Shown: in pieces, positions 26,590 to 35,059 of the stretch
Numbering within the stretch: the first letter of the stretch is position 1
Layout: each line of letters begins with the position of its first letter
Assembly (NCBI RefSeq): GCF_003729955.1
Contig: NZ_RJTX01000002.1
Span: 310,001-374,000, forward strand
Origin: Chryseobacterium daecheongense
Lineage (GTDB): Bacteria; Bacteroidota; Bacteroidia; Flavobacteriales; Weeksellaceae
DNA: 64,000 nt
Reading direction: 5' to 3'
Notes under the pieces: model-generated
Told to the model about the DNA's origin: nothing
Seen by the model: only the letters and a program-made list of their open reading frames with translations
The model's database searches: none
Made by a program: the position numbers and the translations under genes

Positions 26590-29469
26590 ATGAATCAAAA
26601 ATTACAACATCTGATAACTCATCTGCAACTGCGTTTAACAGTTGTTTTAGTATGCCTGCTATGTAGCGGATCTCTTTTGGCAGATGGATCCAAAGATCTT
26701 TATCCTTCAGGAGTATCTGGCTACCGTGCATTCATGAGATCAAGTACATCTTCTACATCAAGCTGGCCCTTTGCTAATGAAGGAATTCATTATGTATATG
26801 CCAAAGTTGGAGAAAGAATTACTTTAGCATCCAGTGCTCAAAACGGAGGAAACGGAAGGATTAGGTTGTTTGCTCCTGACGGAACACAGGTTATTAATAA
26901 TACCGGTTCGGGCCAGATAACCAATCGTACGGCTGAATTGGCCGGGCCTCAACTATTTGGGCAGACAGGAGGAAACCGATATACTCCAATTTACTATTCT
27001 GTAGCTACAGAAGGGATTTACCGCGTAGAATTTGTTGGAAGATCTACAGGAGATCCTACAACAACTATTGCTGCCAATAATAACTGGACACAGGATACCA
27101 GTGCCGGAATATCGGCTTGGGATGTATCTGTAATAGATACTTCAAATACAGGCTTTATAAATGGGCGTGTCTATACCAATATCCTGAACTTGTCAAATGG
27201 GACTACCGGTCCCAATACCAATGGGTTTTATGGATTAGTATATGTGCTTACGAAAGACGGATATACATACAGGGTAAATAATAATGGAAACAATGGCTTG
27301 TATTTTACTTTTTTTGTAAACAATAACGGGTTTGTAGACGCTGCTACTCAGGAACCGATCTATAAAAGCCTTGATCAGTCTTCAACGGCGTTCTTAACGG
27401 GAAAAGTACATAATCCCAATAATGCAGATACATCTAAGCATATTACGTATAAATTATTCTACAGATTGCCTGCTAATGATCTTCCTGCTCAGTCTACCGG
27501 AGCAATGCCGGGAGGAACAACCTGGCTAAAAAGCCCTGTAGTGGTGCCGGATGTGACTGGTGTACAGCTGATTGGTGTCGATGGAACAATAGGGCAGGTC
27601 AGTAATAAAGGAGGATATGTAAAATTCAATTCCGGTGCACAAGGACAGTACACTGTTGTCATTCAAAGTGCCAGTACTCCTGCAGCTTTTGTAACACGGA
27701 CTCTAACAGGGGCTTCCGTTTCGGGAGTAAACAATATTTTCTGGGATGGAAAAGATGGGGCAGGTAATACATTACCTGTAGGAACGGTTCCTGTTACGGT
27801 AACCGTACAGCTTCGGGGAGCAGAAGTTCATTTCCCTTTCTTTGATATGGAATACAATCAAAATGGGACAGTTATCCAACTATTAGATCATACCAACTTA
27901 AATAATGTAGTATCAGATATTGTCTATTGGAATGATGTAGATGTACCCAACGGTTCTAATGGGAATAATTCGCCGGGAGGGGCTTATTCAAACCCTAAAA
28001 ATAACAGTCACCTGCCACCAACAAACAGTACCGGAATTAACAGTAGTGTAAACGGCCATATTTGGGGAGTAGGAAGTACAGGAACCTCAGGACAGTTTGG
28101 TGATAACAGATCAATTGATACATGGACATTTATAACGGGTAATGCAACAGTCCTTACAACGAATGTAGATGTAAAAATCGCTGATTTGAAAATTACACAA
28201 ATAGTTCCTGATAAAACAGCAGTTACAACAGGTGAGCAAATTAACTTTACCGTGAAAGTAAAAAATGATGGTCCAAGTGATGTAACAGGAGCTCCCTTTA
28301 CTTTTACGCTTCCATCCGGATTCAGTCCTCAGTCATTTACCTTCACGGCTAATGGTTGTGGTTCTGAAGCGGTGACATTAAGTTATAATGCAGTAACTCA
28401 TACGTATTCCTCGTCATTGAATTTACCAAGCGGCTGCGAGATTACATATAATTTTTCGACTGAGATCACCTATTTGGCTGCTTCAGGAAATCAAGCTGTC
28501 AAAGCTACAATTTTACGTCCTAATGATGTTACCGATCCTGATGCTACCAATACCGATGTTACCGTTCCACCAACAAATGCTGAATATGAATGTGCCAATA
28601 ATGGTGCGGGAGGTAGCTGTAATAATATTTTGAATAACACTAGTATTGTATTTTCACCTGCAGCAATATGTACTGAAGATGTGCAGGGAAATAGTTTTAG
28701 TACCAGTAATGGAACACCGGTTACCTTTAGCCAGCCAGCTACAGATTATGGGTTTGTATTTGATATTTATACTTTAGATAATTCTTTTAACCTGAATATA
28801 AATGGTGTTCAGCTGGCAACACAGGAAATTCAGTTTCAATCTTCCGGAACTTCCGGAATAAATATTCGCTTTGCCGATGGAGATCAATATGAGTTGAATA
28901 CTCCGGATGTATGGTCAATGACAGGAACTGCTTCTGCTCCCTTAATCAGAGTAGTTATCGGGCCAGCAGGAAATGTAACCATGTTTGGAAGTAAGGTTTC
29001 TGGAGGACCATTATTCCCTTTAGTTTTATTTAATGGGAATAGTTTCAACACGATAACCTGGAATACTGCTGCGGCAAATATGGTAACAGCAACACAATCG
29101 GTAGTTGGTGTTACTACAATGACCGGGTATGGTTCAGGTAAAAAAATTGTTCCTTGTCACTGTATAAAACCGGGAGCAACAGGGACACCAGATAGTTTTT
29201 CCAAGATGGGGATTCTTACCAAAGCAAGTCTGACAGTAGCTAATTGGCCGCAGAGCGTTCCAAACGGACATATTGTTTTAGACAGTAATGATAAAGGTAT
29301 GGTTATAACCCATATGACTACAGCTCAAAGAGATGCCTTAATTGCTGTTGAAGGAATGATTATTTACAATACAGATTTGAATTGTGTGCAGCTATACAGA
29401 GGAACTGCACCTGGAGTTGATAATTCCCGTACTGGGTGGAACTGTATCAAGAGAGGGTGTAATGAATAA
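26590..29469 (+). CDS. Large secreted DUF11-domain surface protein
   Basis: 959 residues from the ATG at 26590, which gives a normal signal peptide (about 1-33, ending at SLLADG); an upstream in-frame start at 26533 only adds a basic stretch. A FlgD-like Ig segment is seen near residue 380 (NIFWDGKDGAGNTLPVG), a DUF11 repeat domain at about 530-660 (LKITQIVPDKTAVTTGEQINFTV, KNDGPSDV), and a C-terminal module (about 880-959; GHIVLDSNDKGMVITH...GMIIYNTDLNCVQLY...GWNCI). Likely exposed on the cell surface as an adhesin or matrix protein; no catalytic motif was seen. No canonical type IX sorting tail is obvious at the end. Confidence 0.8.
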   Translation: MNQKLQHLITHLQLRLTVVLVCLLCSGSLLADGSKDLYPSGVSGYRAFMRSSTSSTSSWPFANEGIHYVYAKVGERITLASSAQNGGNGRIRLFAPDGTQVINNTGSGQITNRTAELAGPQLFGQTGGNRYTPIYYSVATEGIYRVEFVGRSTGDPTTTIAANNNWTQDTSAGISAWDVSVIDTSNTGFINGRVYTNILNLSNGTTGPNTNGFYGLVYVLTKDGYTYRVNNNGNNGLYFTFFVNNNGFVDAATQEPIYKSLDQSSTAFLTGKVHNPNNADTSKHITYKLFYRLPANDLPAQSTGAMPGGTTWLKSPVVVPDVTGVQLIGVDGTIGQVSNKGGYVKFNSGAQGQYTVVIQSASTPAAFVTRTLTGASVSGVNNIFWDGKDGAGNTLPVGTVPVTVTVQLRGAEVHFPFFDMEYNQNGTVIQLLDHTNLNNVVSDIVYWNDVDVPNGSNGNNSPGGAYSNPKNNSHLPPTNSTGINSSVNGHIWGVGSTGTSGQFGDNRSIDTWTFITGNATVLTTNVDVKIADLKITQIVPDKTAVTTGEQINFTVKVKNDGPSDVTGAPFTFTLPSGFSPQSFTFTANGCGSEAVTLSYNAVTHTYSSSLNLPSGCEITYNFSTEITYLAASGNQAVKATILRPNDVTDPDATNTDVTVPPTNAEYECANNGAGGSCNNILNNTSIVFSPAAICTEDVQGNSFSTSNGTPVTFSQPATDYGFVFDIYTLDNSFNLNINGVQLATQEIQFQSSGTSGINIRFADGDQYELNTPDVWSMTGTASAPLIRVVIGPAGNVTMFGSKVSGGPLFPLVLFNGNSFNTITWNTAAANMVTATQSVVGVTTMTGYGSGKKIVPCHCIKPGATGTPDSFSKMGILTKASLTVANWPQSVPNGHIVLDSNDKGMVITHMTTAQRDALIAVEGMIIYNTDLNCVQLYRGTAPGVDNSRTGWNCIKRGCNE

Positions 29470-29565
29470 ATAAATGATAATCATTGTGGTGCTTGAGTCT
29501 GCCGGTTATTTATTTATAAGTGCTGGCAGCTCTTTTACTCCATATAAATTTAAAAAATTAAAAAA

Positions 29566-30096
29566 ATGAATAGAAAATTAGTGATCTTACTATTTTTTGT
29601 CAATCTTATTTTTACAGGAACAGTCCAGAGTCAGGTAGCTTTTGGTAAAAATAATATCGTGAATCAAAGTGCCCTTGTAGAGTTTGGGACAGGTAATAAG
29701 GGAATCATATTACCTTCAGTAAGTGCGGCTCCGGGATCGGTGGGAGGAACGTTTGTTTTCAACACATCCAGGAAAGCGGTAGAAGTATATGAAGGAATAA
29801 ATAACAATAATAATGGAGGATGGACTTCTCTCACCGATGAGAATCAGGGGATTGTTCATTCCTTTTCAAATGCAGGTCCTGATGTTACAGGAACTAAAGG
29901 TGTAATTATAGGAGCGAACTCTACAATTAAACCAGGGATAATGGTTTTAGAATCTACCACAAAGGCAATGGTATTACCCTTAGTTGCCAATCCTCACACC
30001 AGCATTAAAGGAGCAATTGCCGGCACAATGGTGTATGATACTGCATCGGATATGTTGGCCGTATATGACGGGCAAAATTGGAGTTACTGGAAGTAA
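29566..30096 (+). CDS. Small secreted protein with two surface modules
   Basis: 176 residues with a signal peptide (about 1-23, ending at VQSQ). The body is an internal duplication: residues about 25-90 (NKGIILPSVSAAPGSVGGTF, ..AVEVYEGI..GWTSL) and about 100-176 (GIMVLESTTKAMVLPLV, GTMVYDTASDMLAVYDGQNW). The same module closes the large surface protein encoded just upstream, so the two are probably partners on the cell surface. Function of the module is unknown to me; it is seen in many short secreted proteins of this group. Confidence 0.75.
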   Translation: MNRKLVILLFFVNLIFTGTVQSQVAFGKNNIVNQSALVEFGTGNKGIILPSVSAAPGSVGGTFVFNTSRKAVEVYEGINNNNNGGWTSLTDENQGIVHSFSNAGPDVTGTKGVIIGANSTIKPGIMVLESTTKAMVLPLVANPHTSIKGAIAGTMVYDTASDMLAVYDGQNWSYWK

Positions 30097-30111
30097 ACAT
30101 TATGCAGACTA

Positions 30112-30567
30112 ATGAAAACAGCCAATAAGTTTGATTTTAAAGATATCCATATCGGTGAACTGATTTGCAAAAGAGTAGAGGAATGTGATATTGATTTGTC
30201 CAGGATTAGTAATTTTTTTAAATGTACTGATGAAGAAATCCAGCAAATGTTTAGAGATCGTGATATGAAGGCAGAGACAATTATGAAATGGAGTAAACTA
30301 TTGGGTTACGATTTTTTCAGGATATACTCCCAACATCTCATTTTATATGCTCCGCAAGCAAATACAAGGCTTTCTGCCGCTAATGAAAAGGAAACCCAGC
30401 TCCCAAAATTCAGAAAGAATATTTATACAATAGGAATAATAAATTTTTTGATAGAACTTATCGAGACTGGTGAAAAAACAAAGCTTCAAGTGGTTAATGA
30501 ATACAATATTCCTAAAACGACCTTGTATAAATGGCTGGACAAGTATGGTAAGAATAAGGGAATTTGA
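30112..30567 (+). CDS. Small helix-turn-helix protein
   Basis: 151 residues. The N-terminal half (about 1-80) reads like a helical repressor-type fold (CKRVEECDIDLSRISNFFKCTDEEIQQMF, MKWSKLLGYDFFRIYSQHL). The C-terminal end has a clear helix-turn-helix of the transposase/Psq kind (KLQVVNEYNIPKTTLYKWLDKYGK, about 124-148). There are no catalytic residues of a transposase. It begins 16 bases after the secreted-protein gene, so it is likely co-transcribed and may regulate the locus. Databases often label such proteins as transposase; I do not think that is supported. Confidence 0.75.
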   Translation: MKTANKFDFKDIHIGELICKRVEECDIDLSRISNFFKCTDEEIQQMFRDRDMKAETIMKWSKLLGYDFFRIYSQHLILYAPQANTRLSAANEKETQLPKFRKNIYTIGIINFLIELIETGEKTKLQVVNEYNIPKTTLYKWLDKYGKNKGI

Positions 30568-30574
30568 ACATACA

Positions 30575-30769
30575 ATGTATGTGGAAAAGCTGATCGGAAG
30601 ATCCTTGGAGGAGGCAGAACTGTTTTTGAACAAGAAAACCGTACGGATCTACAATTGTGAATATGCGGTTATAATGAAAAGTTACTTTTTTGGCTTTATT
30701 AAAAAAAGACTTCATCTATCCGTCAAAAAAGGGATTATATACGATTGCTTTATCAGAATTGATCTGTAA
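30575..30769 (+). CDS. Tiny protein resembling the I78/potato-inhibitor-I fold
   Basis: 64 residues starting at the ATG at 30575, 8 bases after the previous stop codon. The order of features (VEKLIGRSLEEAELFLN, then TVRIYN, then KRLHLSVKKGIIYDC) resembles the helix-strand-loop-strand pattern of small I78-type proteinase inhibitors (family form: IGkxxxxAexxl..vRvv..d...t.dyrpdRlNvxvddg.I). The resemblance is by eye and weak, and the inhibitor loop is not conserved (MKSYFFGFI). It could alternatively be a chance frame. Confidence 0.35.
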   Translation: MYVEKLIGRSLEEAELFLNKKTVRIYNCEYAVIMKSYFFGFIKKRLHLSVKKGIIYDCFIRIDL

Positions 30770-30789
30770 ATATTATTGAATAAAATGAA

Positions 30790-31014
30790 ATGCTGTCGGA
30801 ACATCAAATAAAAAATTCAGATTATCTCATTGGTTGTTCAAAAAAAGAGATTATCCGCCTGCTTGGAGACGGGTTCAATTTTTATCATGATGAAGTCTGG
30901 ACGTATGAATTATACAGAACTTGGTGGGGAAAGAAAACTATTTTAGTTGTATTCTTTCAAAACGATACGGTCTATAAAAAAAGCATCATTAAAAAATATG
31001 GAAAGGGGTATTAA
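30790..31014 (+). CDS. Small protein of unknown function
   Basis: 74 residues. Opens with DYLIGCSKKEIIRLLGDGFNFYHDEVWTYEL and then a hydrophobic strand KTILVVFFQNDTVYKKSII, which is the general pattern of short SmpA/OmlA-like domains (a helix 'GxsxxEvxxllG' followed by W-x-Y and a beta hairpin). No signal peptide. Overlaps the start of the next gene, which suggests coupled translation. Confidence 0.5.
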   Translation: MLSEHQIKNSDYLIGCSKKEIIRLLGDGFNFYHDEVWTYELYRTWWGKKTILVVFFQNDTVYKKSIIKKYGKGY

Positions 31015-31339
31015 ACCAAATTATCATAAAATTTATAAAGACTTAATCGAAAAAAAATATCCAGAGAAAGAAAAAAAATGCATAAGAATTCTTTCAAAAA
31101 AAGAATTATCTGCAATTGATGTTATTGAATTAAGCCAGATCATCTTTAATACTGAAAAGAAAGAAGAAATAAGGAGAAATCAGAAACATCGTTCCTATGA
31201 TAGATCAGCGATACTTCAAATGCTCAATTATCAAAAAGAAAATGGTCTTAATAATACTGAGCTTGCCAAACATTTTTCACTAAGCAGGAATTCCGTAGCA
31301 AAATGGAAAAAGATTTTCTATAGATCCGTTGATAATTAG
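30998..31339 (+). CDS. Second small helix-turn-helix protein
   Basis: 113 residues from the ATG at 30998, which overlaps the preceding gene by 17 bases; longer frames start at 30947 but those residues belong to another frame's gene. The N-terminal half (YHKIYKDLIEKKYPEKEKKC, LSAIDVIELSQIIF) is helical; the C-terminal half has a helix-turn-helix (RSAILQMLNYQKENGLNNTELAKHFSLSRNSVAKWKKIF, about 67-105). Same layout as the protein at 30112, so they may have related roles. No transposase catalytic residues. Confidence 0.7.
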   Translation: MERGIKPNYHKIYKDLIEKKYPEKEKKCIRILSKKELSAIDVIELSQIIFNTEKKEEIRRNQKHRSYDRSAILQMLNYQKENGLNNTELAKHFSLSRNSVAKWKKIFYRSVDN

Positions 31340-31679
31340 ATGTCAGAACATACAATCTGCACTTTTAAGTTACGTTTTTTTTCTTTTGATATATTGACGT
31401 ATAAGAATGATAAAAATCTCTTTCTATGAAAGAAGCTTATCCATTTAGGGAGATTTTCTTCTTGTGAATGAATACTTTTTAGCCTCAACGCTGCACAATG
31501 ACCTGACTACGCTACACTCCGATTATGGCTACCTATCAAGAAGTTTTCATATTCAATCTATTAAATTATGTGCTTTTGAACTGAACTTTGCAGCAATATG
31601 AAAATGACCTTTTAGCCAACATTCAGCTACCTGGATTTAGTGAGCTTTGTAATAGTATTTTAAACTTAATTACATAAAA
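31340..31679. other. Non-coding interval between the surface locus and the SDR operon
   Basis: A weak terminator-like inverted repeat (AAAATCTC 31413-31420 with GAGATTTT 31450-31457, loop 29) is the only structure seen. No coding frame is supported on either strand. Confidence 0.5.
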
Positions 31680-32471
31680 ATGAGCAAAACAATTTTAATT
31701 ACAGGAGCGGCAAGCGGATTTGGGAAAATCGCAGCATTTGATCTTGCTAAAAAAGGACATAAGGTAATTGCAACAGCACAGGTATATCCTCAGATGAGTG
31801 ATTTGATAAGGGAAGCAAAAGAACAGGGTGTAGAACTTACAGTTGATAAGCTGGATGTTACAAATCCTCGTGACCTGGCCTACATTCATCAAAAATATGA
31901 TATCGATATTTTGGTGAGCAATGCTGGAATTATGGAAGGCGGTCCCATCGCCGAACAGCCGATAGACTTAATTCGCTCTATGTTTGATGTTAATGTTTTC
32001 GGCGGGCTGGAATTGGCGCAAGGTTTTATTAAAAAATTTATCAACCAGAAGAAGCCGGGGAAAATTGTATTCACAACTTCCATGGGAGAATTATGGACCG
32101 TTCCTTATGTTGCAGCTTACTGTGCATCTAAGCACGCAATGGGGGCTATTGCTGAAGGGCTAAAAACGGAATTGGCACCATTCAATATCAAAATTGCAAC
32201 ATGCAATCCAGGTGTCTTTGGGACAGGATTTAATGACCGTGGTGTTGATACGATTTTCCGATGGTATAACCCTGAAAATAATTTTACTCCTCTTTCGGCA
32301 TTTGACGGTGCGGCAGAGTCACTTGCCCATCAGCTGGACCCACAATCTATGGCGGAATGTATTGTAAATGTAGTACTGGATGATAATTCCAACTTCAGAA
32401 ATGTATATCCGAAAGAAACCGAAGACTTTGTAAAACAGCTTCAGGCAGAAGCATGGACAGCAAAAAGTTGA
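31680..32471 (+). CDS. Short-chain dehydrogenase/reductase
   Basis: 263 residues with the classical SDR set: TGAASGFGK (about 7-15), NAGIMEGG, catalytic Ser in FTTSMGE and YCASK. The GF in the glycine motif and the long C-terminal tail are typical of the retinol-dehydrogenase-like branch often annotated simply as SDR oxidoreductase. The substrate is unknown. It is followed at 58 bases by a GlcG/HbpS protein and then an AraC regulator, an arrangement seen in small stress- or aromatic-compound-responsive operons. Confidence 0.88.
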   Translation: MSKTILITGAASGFGKIAAFDLAKKGHKVIATAQVYPQMSDLIREAKEQGVELTVDKLDVTNPRDLAYIHQKYDIDILVSNAGIMEGGPIAEQPIDLIRSMFDVNVFGGLELAQGFIKKFINQKKPGKIVFTTSMGELWTVPYVAAYCASKHAMGAIAEGLKTELAPFNIKIATCNPGVFGTGFNDRGVDTIFRWYNPENNFTPLSAFDGAAESLAHQLDPQSMAECIVNVVLDDNSNFRNVYPKETEDFVKQLQAEAWTAKS

Positions 32472-32529
32472 TATTAACGGATAGTACAGATAAAACTTGT
32501 GCTTTTATTTTCTAAAATTTAACATCAAA

Positions 32530-32934
32530 ATGAGTATAACTTATAACGAAGCGGCAAAAGCTCTGAGTGCCGCAATAGAAAAAGCAAAAAGATTAAATAT
32601 CCCTGTAAGTATTGCCGTAGTGGATGGAGGAGGTCATCTGGTGGCATTTGCAAGGCTGGATAGTGTTTATGGGGTAATCGACTTTGCTGTAAAAAAAGCG
32701 AAAACTGCTGTAATGTTTGGAATAGATAGTGATATAATGGGAACCATAATTACGGGAGCTGATGTGCACGGGTACGGTATGATTAATTCCAATGGCGGCT
32801 TGCTTACTATTGCAGGAGGAGTAACGATAATAGACAAAAATGAAAATATAATAGGAGCTATAGCCTCATCCGGCGGTACCCCGGAACAGGATAAGGAAAT
32901 TGCCGGAGCAGGTGCGGCTGCAATAATTCATTAG
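32530..32934 (+). CDS. GlcG/HbpS family heme-binding-like protein
   Basis: 134 residues from the ATG at 32530 (MSITYNEAAKAL), which matches the usual family start; an ATG at 32497 adds 11 unrelated residues. Family marks are SIAVVDGGGHLVAFARLD, AVKKAKTAVMFG and GGVTIID, ending with the glycine-rich SGGTPEQDKEIAGAGAAAI. HbpS of Streptomyces binds heme and senses redox state; many relatives have unknown ligands. Co-transcribed with the flanking SDR and AraC genes. Confidence 0.88.
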   Translation: MSITYNEAAKALSAAIEKAKRLNIPVSIAVVDGGGHLVAFARLDSVYGVIDFAVKKAKTAVMFGIDSDIMGTIITGADVHGYGMINSNGGLLTIAGGVTIIDKNENIIGAIASSGGTPEQDKEIAGAGAAAIIH

Positions 32935-32953
32935 AATTTAAGAAATTTGCCAT

Positions 32954-33760
32954 ATGGAAACAAAGCAAGAAATAGTTTTTGACAGATTAGTGTATTCCTG
33001 TGCATTTGAAAAGCACAGAGGATATGAAGAATTTATTCCTGAACATTTTCTTGGATTCCAGCTGTCCGGGGAAACACATGCTTTCTATGCAGGTGCTAAG
33101 ACAATTATTCGTGAAAATACAATTGTACTGGTCAGAAAAAATCAGCTTATACGGACTACTAAATATCCTTCAAAATCGGGGAGTTATAAATTTGTTTCTA
33201 TCACTTTAGATAAGGAAGTTTTACAGCAATATGCCCTTGAGAATAAATTTGATTTTGAAAACCGGTATATGGGAACACAAAAGTTATTTTTTGAGCCGGA
33301 TGATTTTTTGCATAGCTATTTTCTTTCACTGACGCCTTATATAGATAAGACAAAAGAAGTCTCACCACGGTTGGCAGATTTAAAAATCAGGGAAGCAATA
33401 GAATTACTTCTGCGTTGCAATCCTGATTTTAAACAGATTTTATTTGATTTTTCTGAACCGTACAAAATAGACCTGGAACAATTCGTGAATCAGAATTATA
33501 TGTTTAATGTTCCGATTGATTCATTTGCTAAACTCACAGGCCGAAGTACTTCAGCTTTTAAACGGGATTTTAAAAAAGTGTTTAACTGTTCTCCAGGACA
33601 ATGGTTGCTGAACAAACGTTTGGAAGAAGCTCACTATTTGATCAAATATAAAAAACAAAAACCGGTTGATTTTTATCTGGATCTGGGTTTTGAAAACCTC
33701 TCTCACTTTTATTATGCTTTTAAGCAACGATTTGGGATGACCTCCTCTCAGATAAAATAG
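32954..33760 (+). CDS. AraC family transcriptional regulator
   Basis: 268 residues. N-terminal beta-rich sensor part (about 1-165) with no membrane segment and a C-terminal double helix-turn-helix (about 175-268; IDSFAKLTGRSTSAFKRDFKKVF, SPGQWLLNKRLEEAHYLI, DLGFENLSHFYYAFKQRFG). Lies 19 bases after the GlcG/HbpS gene on the same strand, so it probably controls this small operon. A terminator follows at 33821. Confidence 0.9.
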   Translation: METKQEIVFDRLVYSCAFEKHRGYEEFIPEHFLGFQLSGETHAFYAGAKTIIRENTIVLVRKNQLIRTTKYPSKSGSYKFVSITLDKEVLQQYALENKFDFENRYMGTQKLFFEPDDFLHSYFLSLTPYIDKTKEVSPRLADLKIREAIELLLRCNPDFKQILFDFSEPYKIDLEQFVNQNYMFNVPIDSFAKLTGRSTSAFKRDFKKVFNCSPGQWLLNKRLEEAHYLIKYKKQKPVDFYLDLGFENLSHFYYAFKQRFGMTSSQIK

Positions 33761-33820
33761 ATATAAAGATCTGAAGATTTACAATGAAATAATAAAAAAC
33801 ACATGATGTACATATAAACA

Positions 33821-33848
33821 AAAACTCACAAATTATTGTGAGTTTTTT
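33821..33848 (+). terminator. Intrinsic terminator of the SDR-GlcG-AraC operon
   Basis: AAAACTCACAA (33821-33831) pairs with TTGTGAGTTTT (33836-33846) around ATTA, within a T-run. Confidence 0.85.
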
Positions 33849-34052
33849 TGTGAACTTGACGGGACAATTTTCGAACCGTTTTATGGTTGATTTGAGAAAA
33901 TTTATTGGTAAAAATGATGACTATTAATGAATATTGTAGTTAAATATTAAAAAGCGACGCATTTAAATATACCATTACCTTTTTCAAATATTTAGTTGAA
34001 AAAAAATATTAAACCAGAAGAGCAGCAACGTACATTGAAGTTAAAATCTATT

Positions 34053-34060
34053 TATCTTTG
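34053..34060 (+). promoter_or_regulatory. -7 promoter box for the AraC gene at 34121
   Basis: TATCTTTG fits TAnnTTTG; a TTG at 34035-34037 lies 15 bases upstream, slightly closer than the usual 17-23. Confidence 0.5.
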
Positions 34061-34120
34061 AAGAGCGAAACAAAAGCTTGTATTTATAACGTGAGCCTTC
34101 TATTGTAAAAATTTTCAAAG

Positions 34121-34987
34121 ATGGTAACAACCTCCCAAATTAAAACGTATCATTTTCTGCCGCATAAGTATGGGGCTGAACTATTGTTGGATCTTGGACG
34201 TATTGAAACATTAAAAAATTATGTACTGGACCGCACTGTACATCAGCTCAGTTTTTACGAAATTGTTTTCATTGAAGAGGGATCGGGAACATTTTCATTG
34301 AATGGAACGATAATGTCTATAACTCCGGGAACTATCATTTTTACCAGTCCTGGGCAGGTTCGCCGCTGGGAAATTAAAGAAAAGATAAGAGGTTACACGC
34401 TGTTCTTTGAAAAAGATTTTCTTCACCTCTTCTTTTCAGATGAGTTGTTTCTCTACCGATTTCAATACTTTCATCAGTATTCTCATCCCGCTGACATGAA
34501 GCTCGATGAAGGATCATTCGGTAAATGCCTTGAGCTTTTACGGGAAATAGAACGGGAGTTCGAACAAATTCAGAATGATAGCAATCATTTGATCCGGTCA
34601 GTACTTTATCAGTTGCTTATCGTTCTCAACCGCTATTATGCAGGGATCTATAACGTTCAGAGGGACACTTACGTCCATGCAGATTTCTACAAATTCCGCT
34701 CTTTATTGGAACAGAGATTTTTAGAAGAGCAAACCGTTGAAGGCTACACTAAAATGCTGAATATAAGTCCTGGATTCCTTAATAAAATCTGTAGGCAATT
34801 CAGCGGATTATCAGCGCAGCAAATGATTCATCACAAACTCATTTCAGAGATAAAGAAAGAGTTGCACCAGAATAAATCTGCAAAAGAGATCTGCTATGAC
34901 TTCGGATTTTCCGATCCTTCCAACTTTAACCGTTTTTTCAAAAAATTTACCCATAGCACACCCCAGCAATACCGAAAGAATATATGA
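34121..34987 (+). CDS. AraC family transcriptional regulator with cupin-type sensor
   Basis: 288 residues. N-terminal cupin-like domain (about 30-120; YEIVFIEEGSGTFSLNGTIMSITPGTIIFTSPGQVRRW) and C-terminal double helix-turn-helix (about 190-288; VEGYTKMLNISPGFLNKICRQFSG, SAKEICYDFGFSDPSNFNRFFKKFTHSTPQQYR). Cupin-AraC proteins sense small ligands in the cytoplasm. It precedes a promoter (35018) and a run of genes for secreted proteins on the same strand, which are its likely targets. Confidence 0.9.
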   Translation: MVTTSQIKTYHFLPHKYGAELLLDLGRIETLKNYVLDRTVHQLSFYEIVFIEEGSGTFSLNGTIMSITPGTIIFTSPGQVRRWEIKEKIRGYTLFFEKDFLHLFFSDELFLYRFQYFHQYSHPADMKLDEGSFGKCLELLREIEREFEQIQNDSNHLIRSVLYQLLIVLNRYYAGIYNVQRDTYVHADFYKFRSLLEQRFLEEQTVEGYTKMLNISPGFLNKICRQFSGLSAQQMIHHKLISEIKKELHQNKSAKEICYDFGFSDPSNFNRFFKKFTHSTPQQYRKNI

Positions 34988-35017
34988 ATTGACAATTCTG
35001 AAGATAAAATGACCATT

Positions 35018-35045
35018 TTGTAAGATACGAATGTTCCTAATTTTA
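35018..35045 (+). promoter_or_regulatory. Promoter of the secreted-protein cluster
   Basis: TTG (35018-35020, part of TTTTG), 17 bases, then TAATTTTA (35038-35045), which fits TTG-N17-23-TAnnTTTG except for the last base. It ends 14 bases before the ATG at 35060. Confidence 0.55.
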
Positions 35046-35059
35046 CCAAAAAAAGGAAA

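Larger units (their letters stand above)
33761..34120. other. Non-coding interval before the second AraC gene
   Basis: Holds the terminator at 33821 and the promoter at 34053. The 33900-34020 part is AT-rich with no frame or repeat worth naming. Confidence 0.6.

Noticed and set aside
29473..29485. AATGATAATCATT palindrome after the DUF11 gene as an operator
   Set aside because: The half-sites face the other way and overlap, and no promoter box follows at the expected distance.
30112..31339. Insertion sequence (small HTH proteins as transposases)
   Set aside because: No catalytic DDE or other transposase residues, no terminal inverted repeats and no target duplication were seen.
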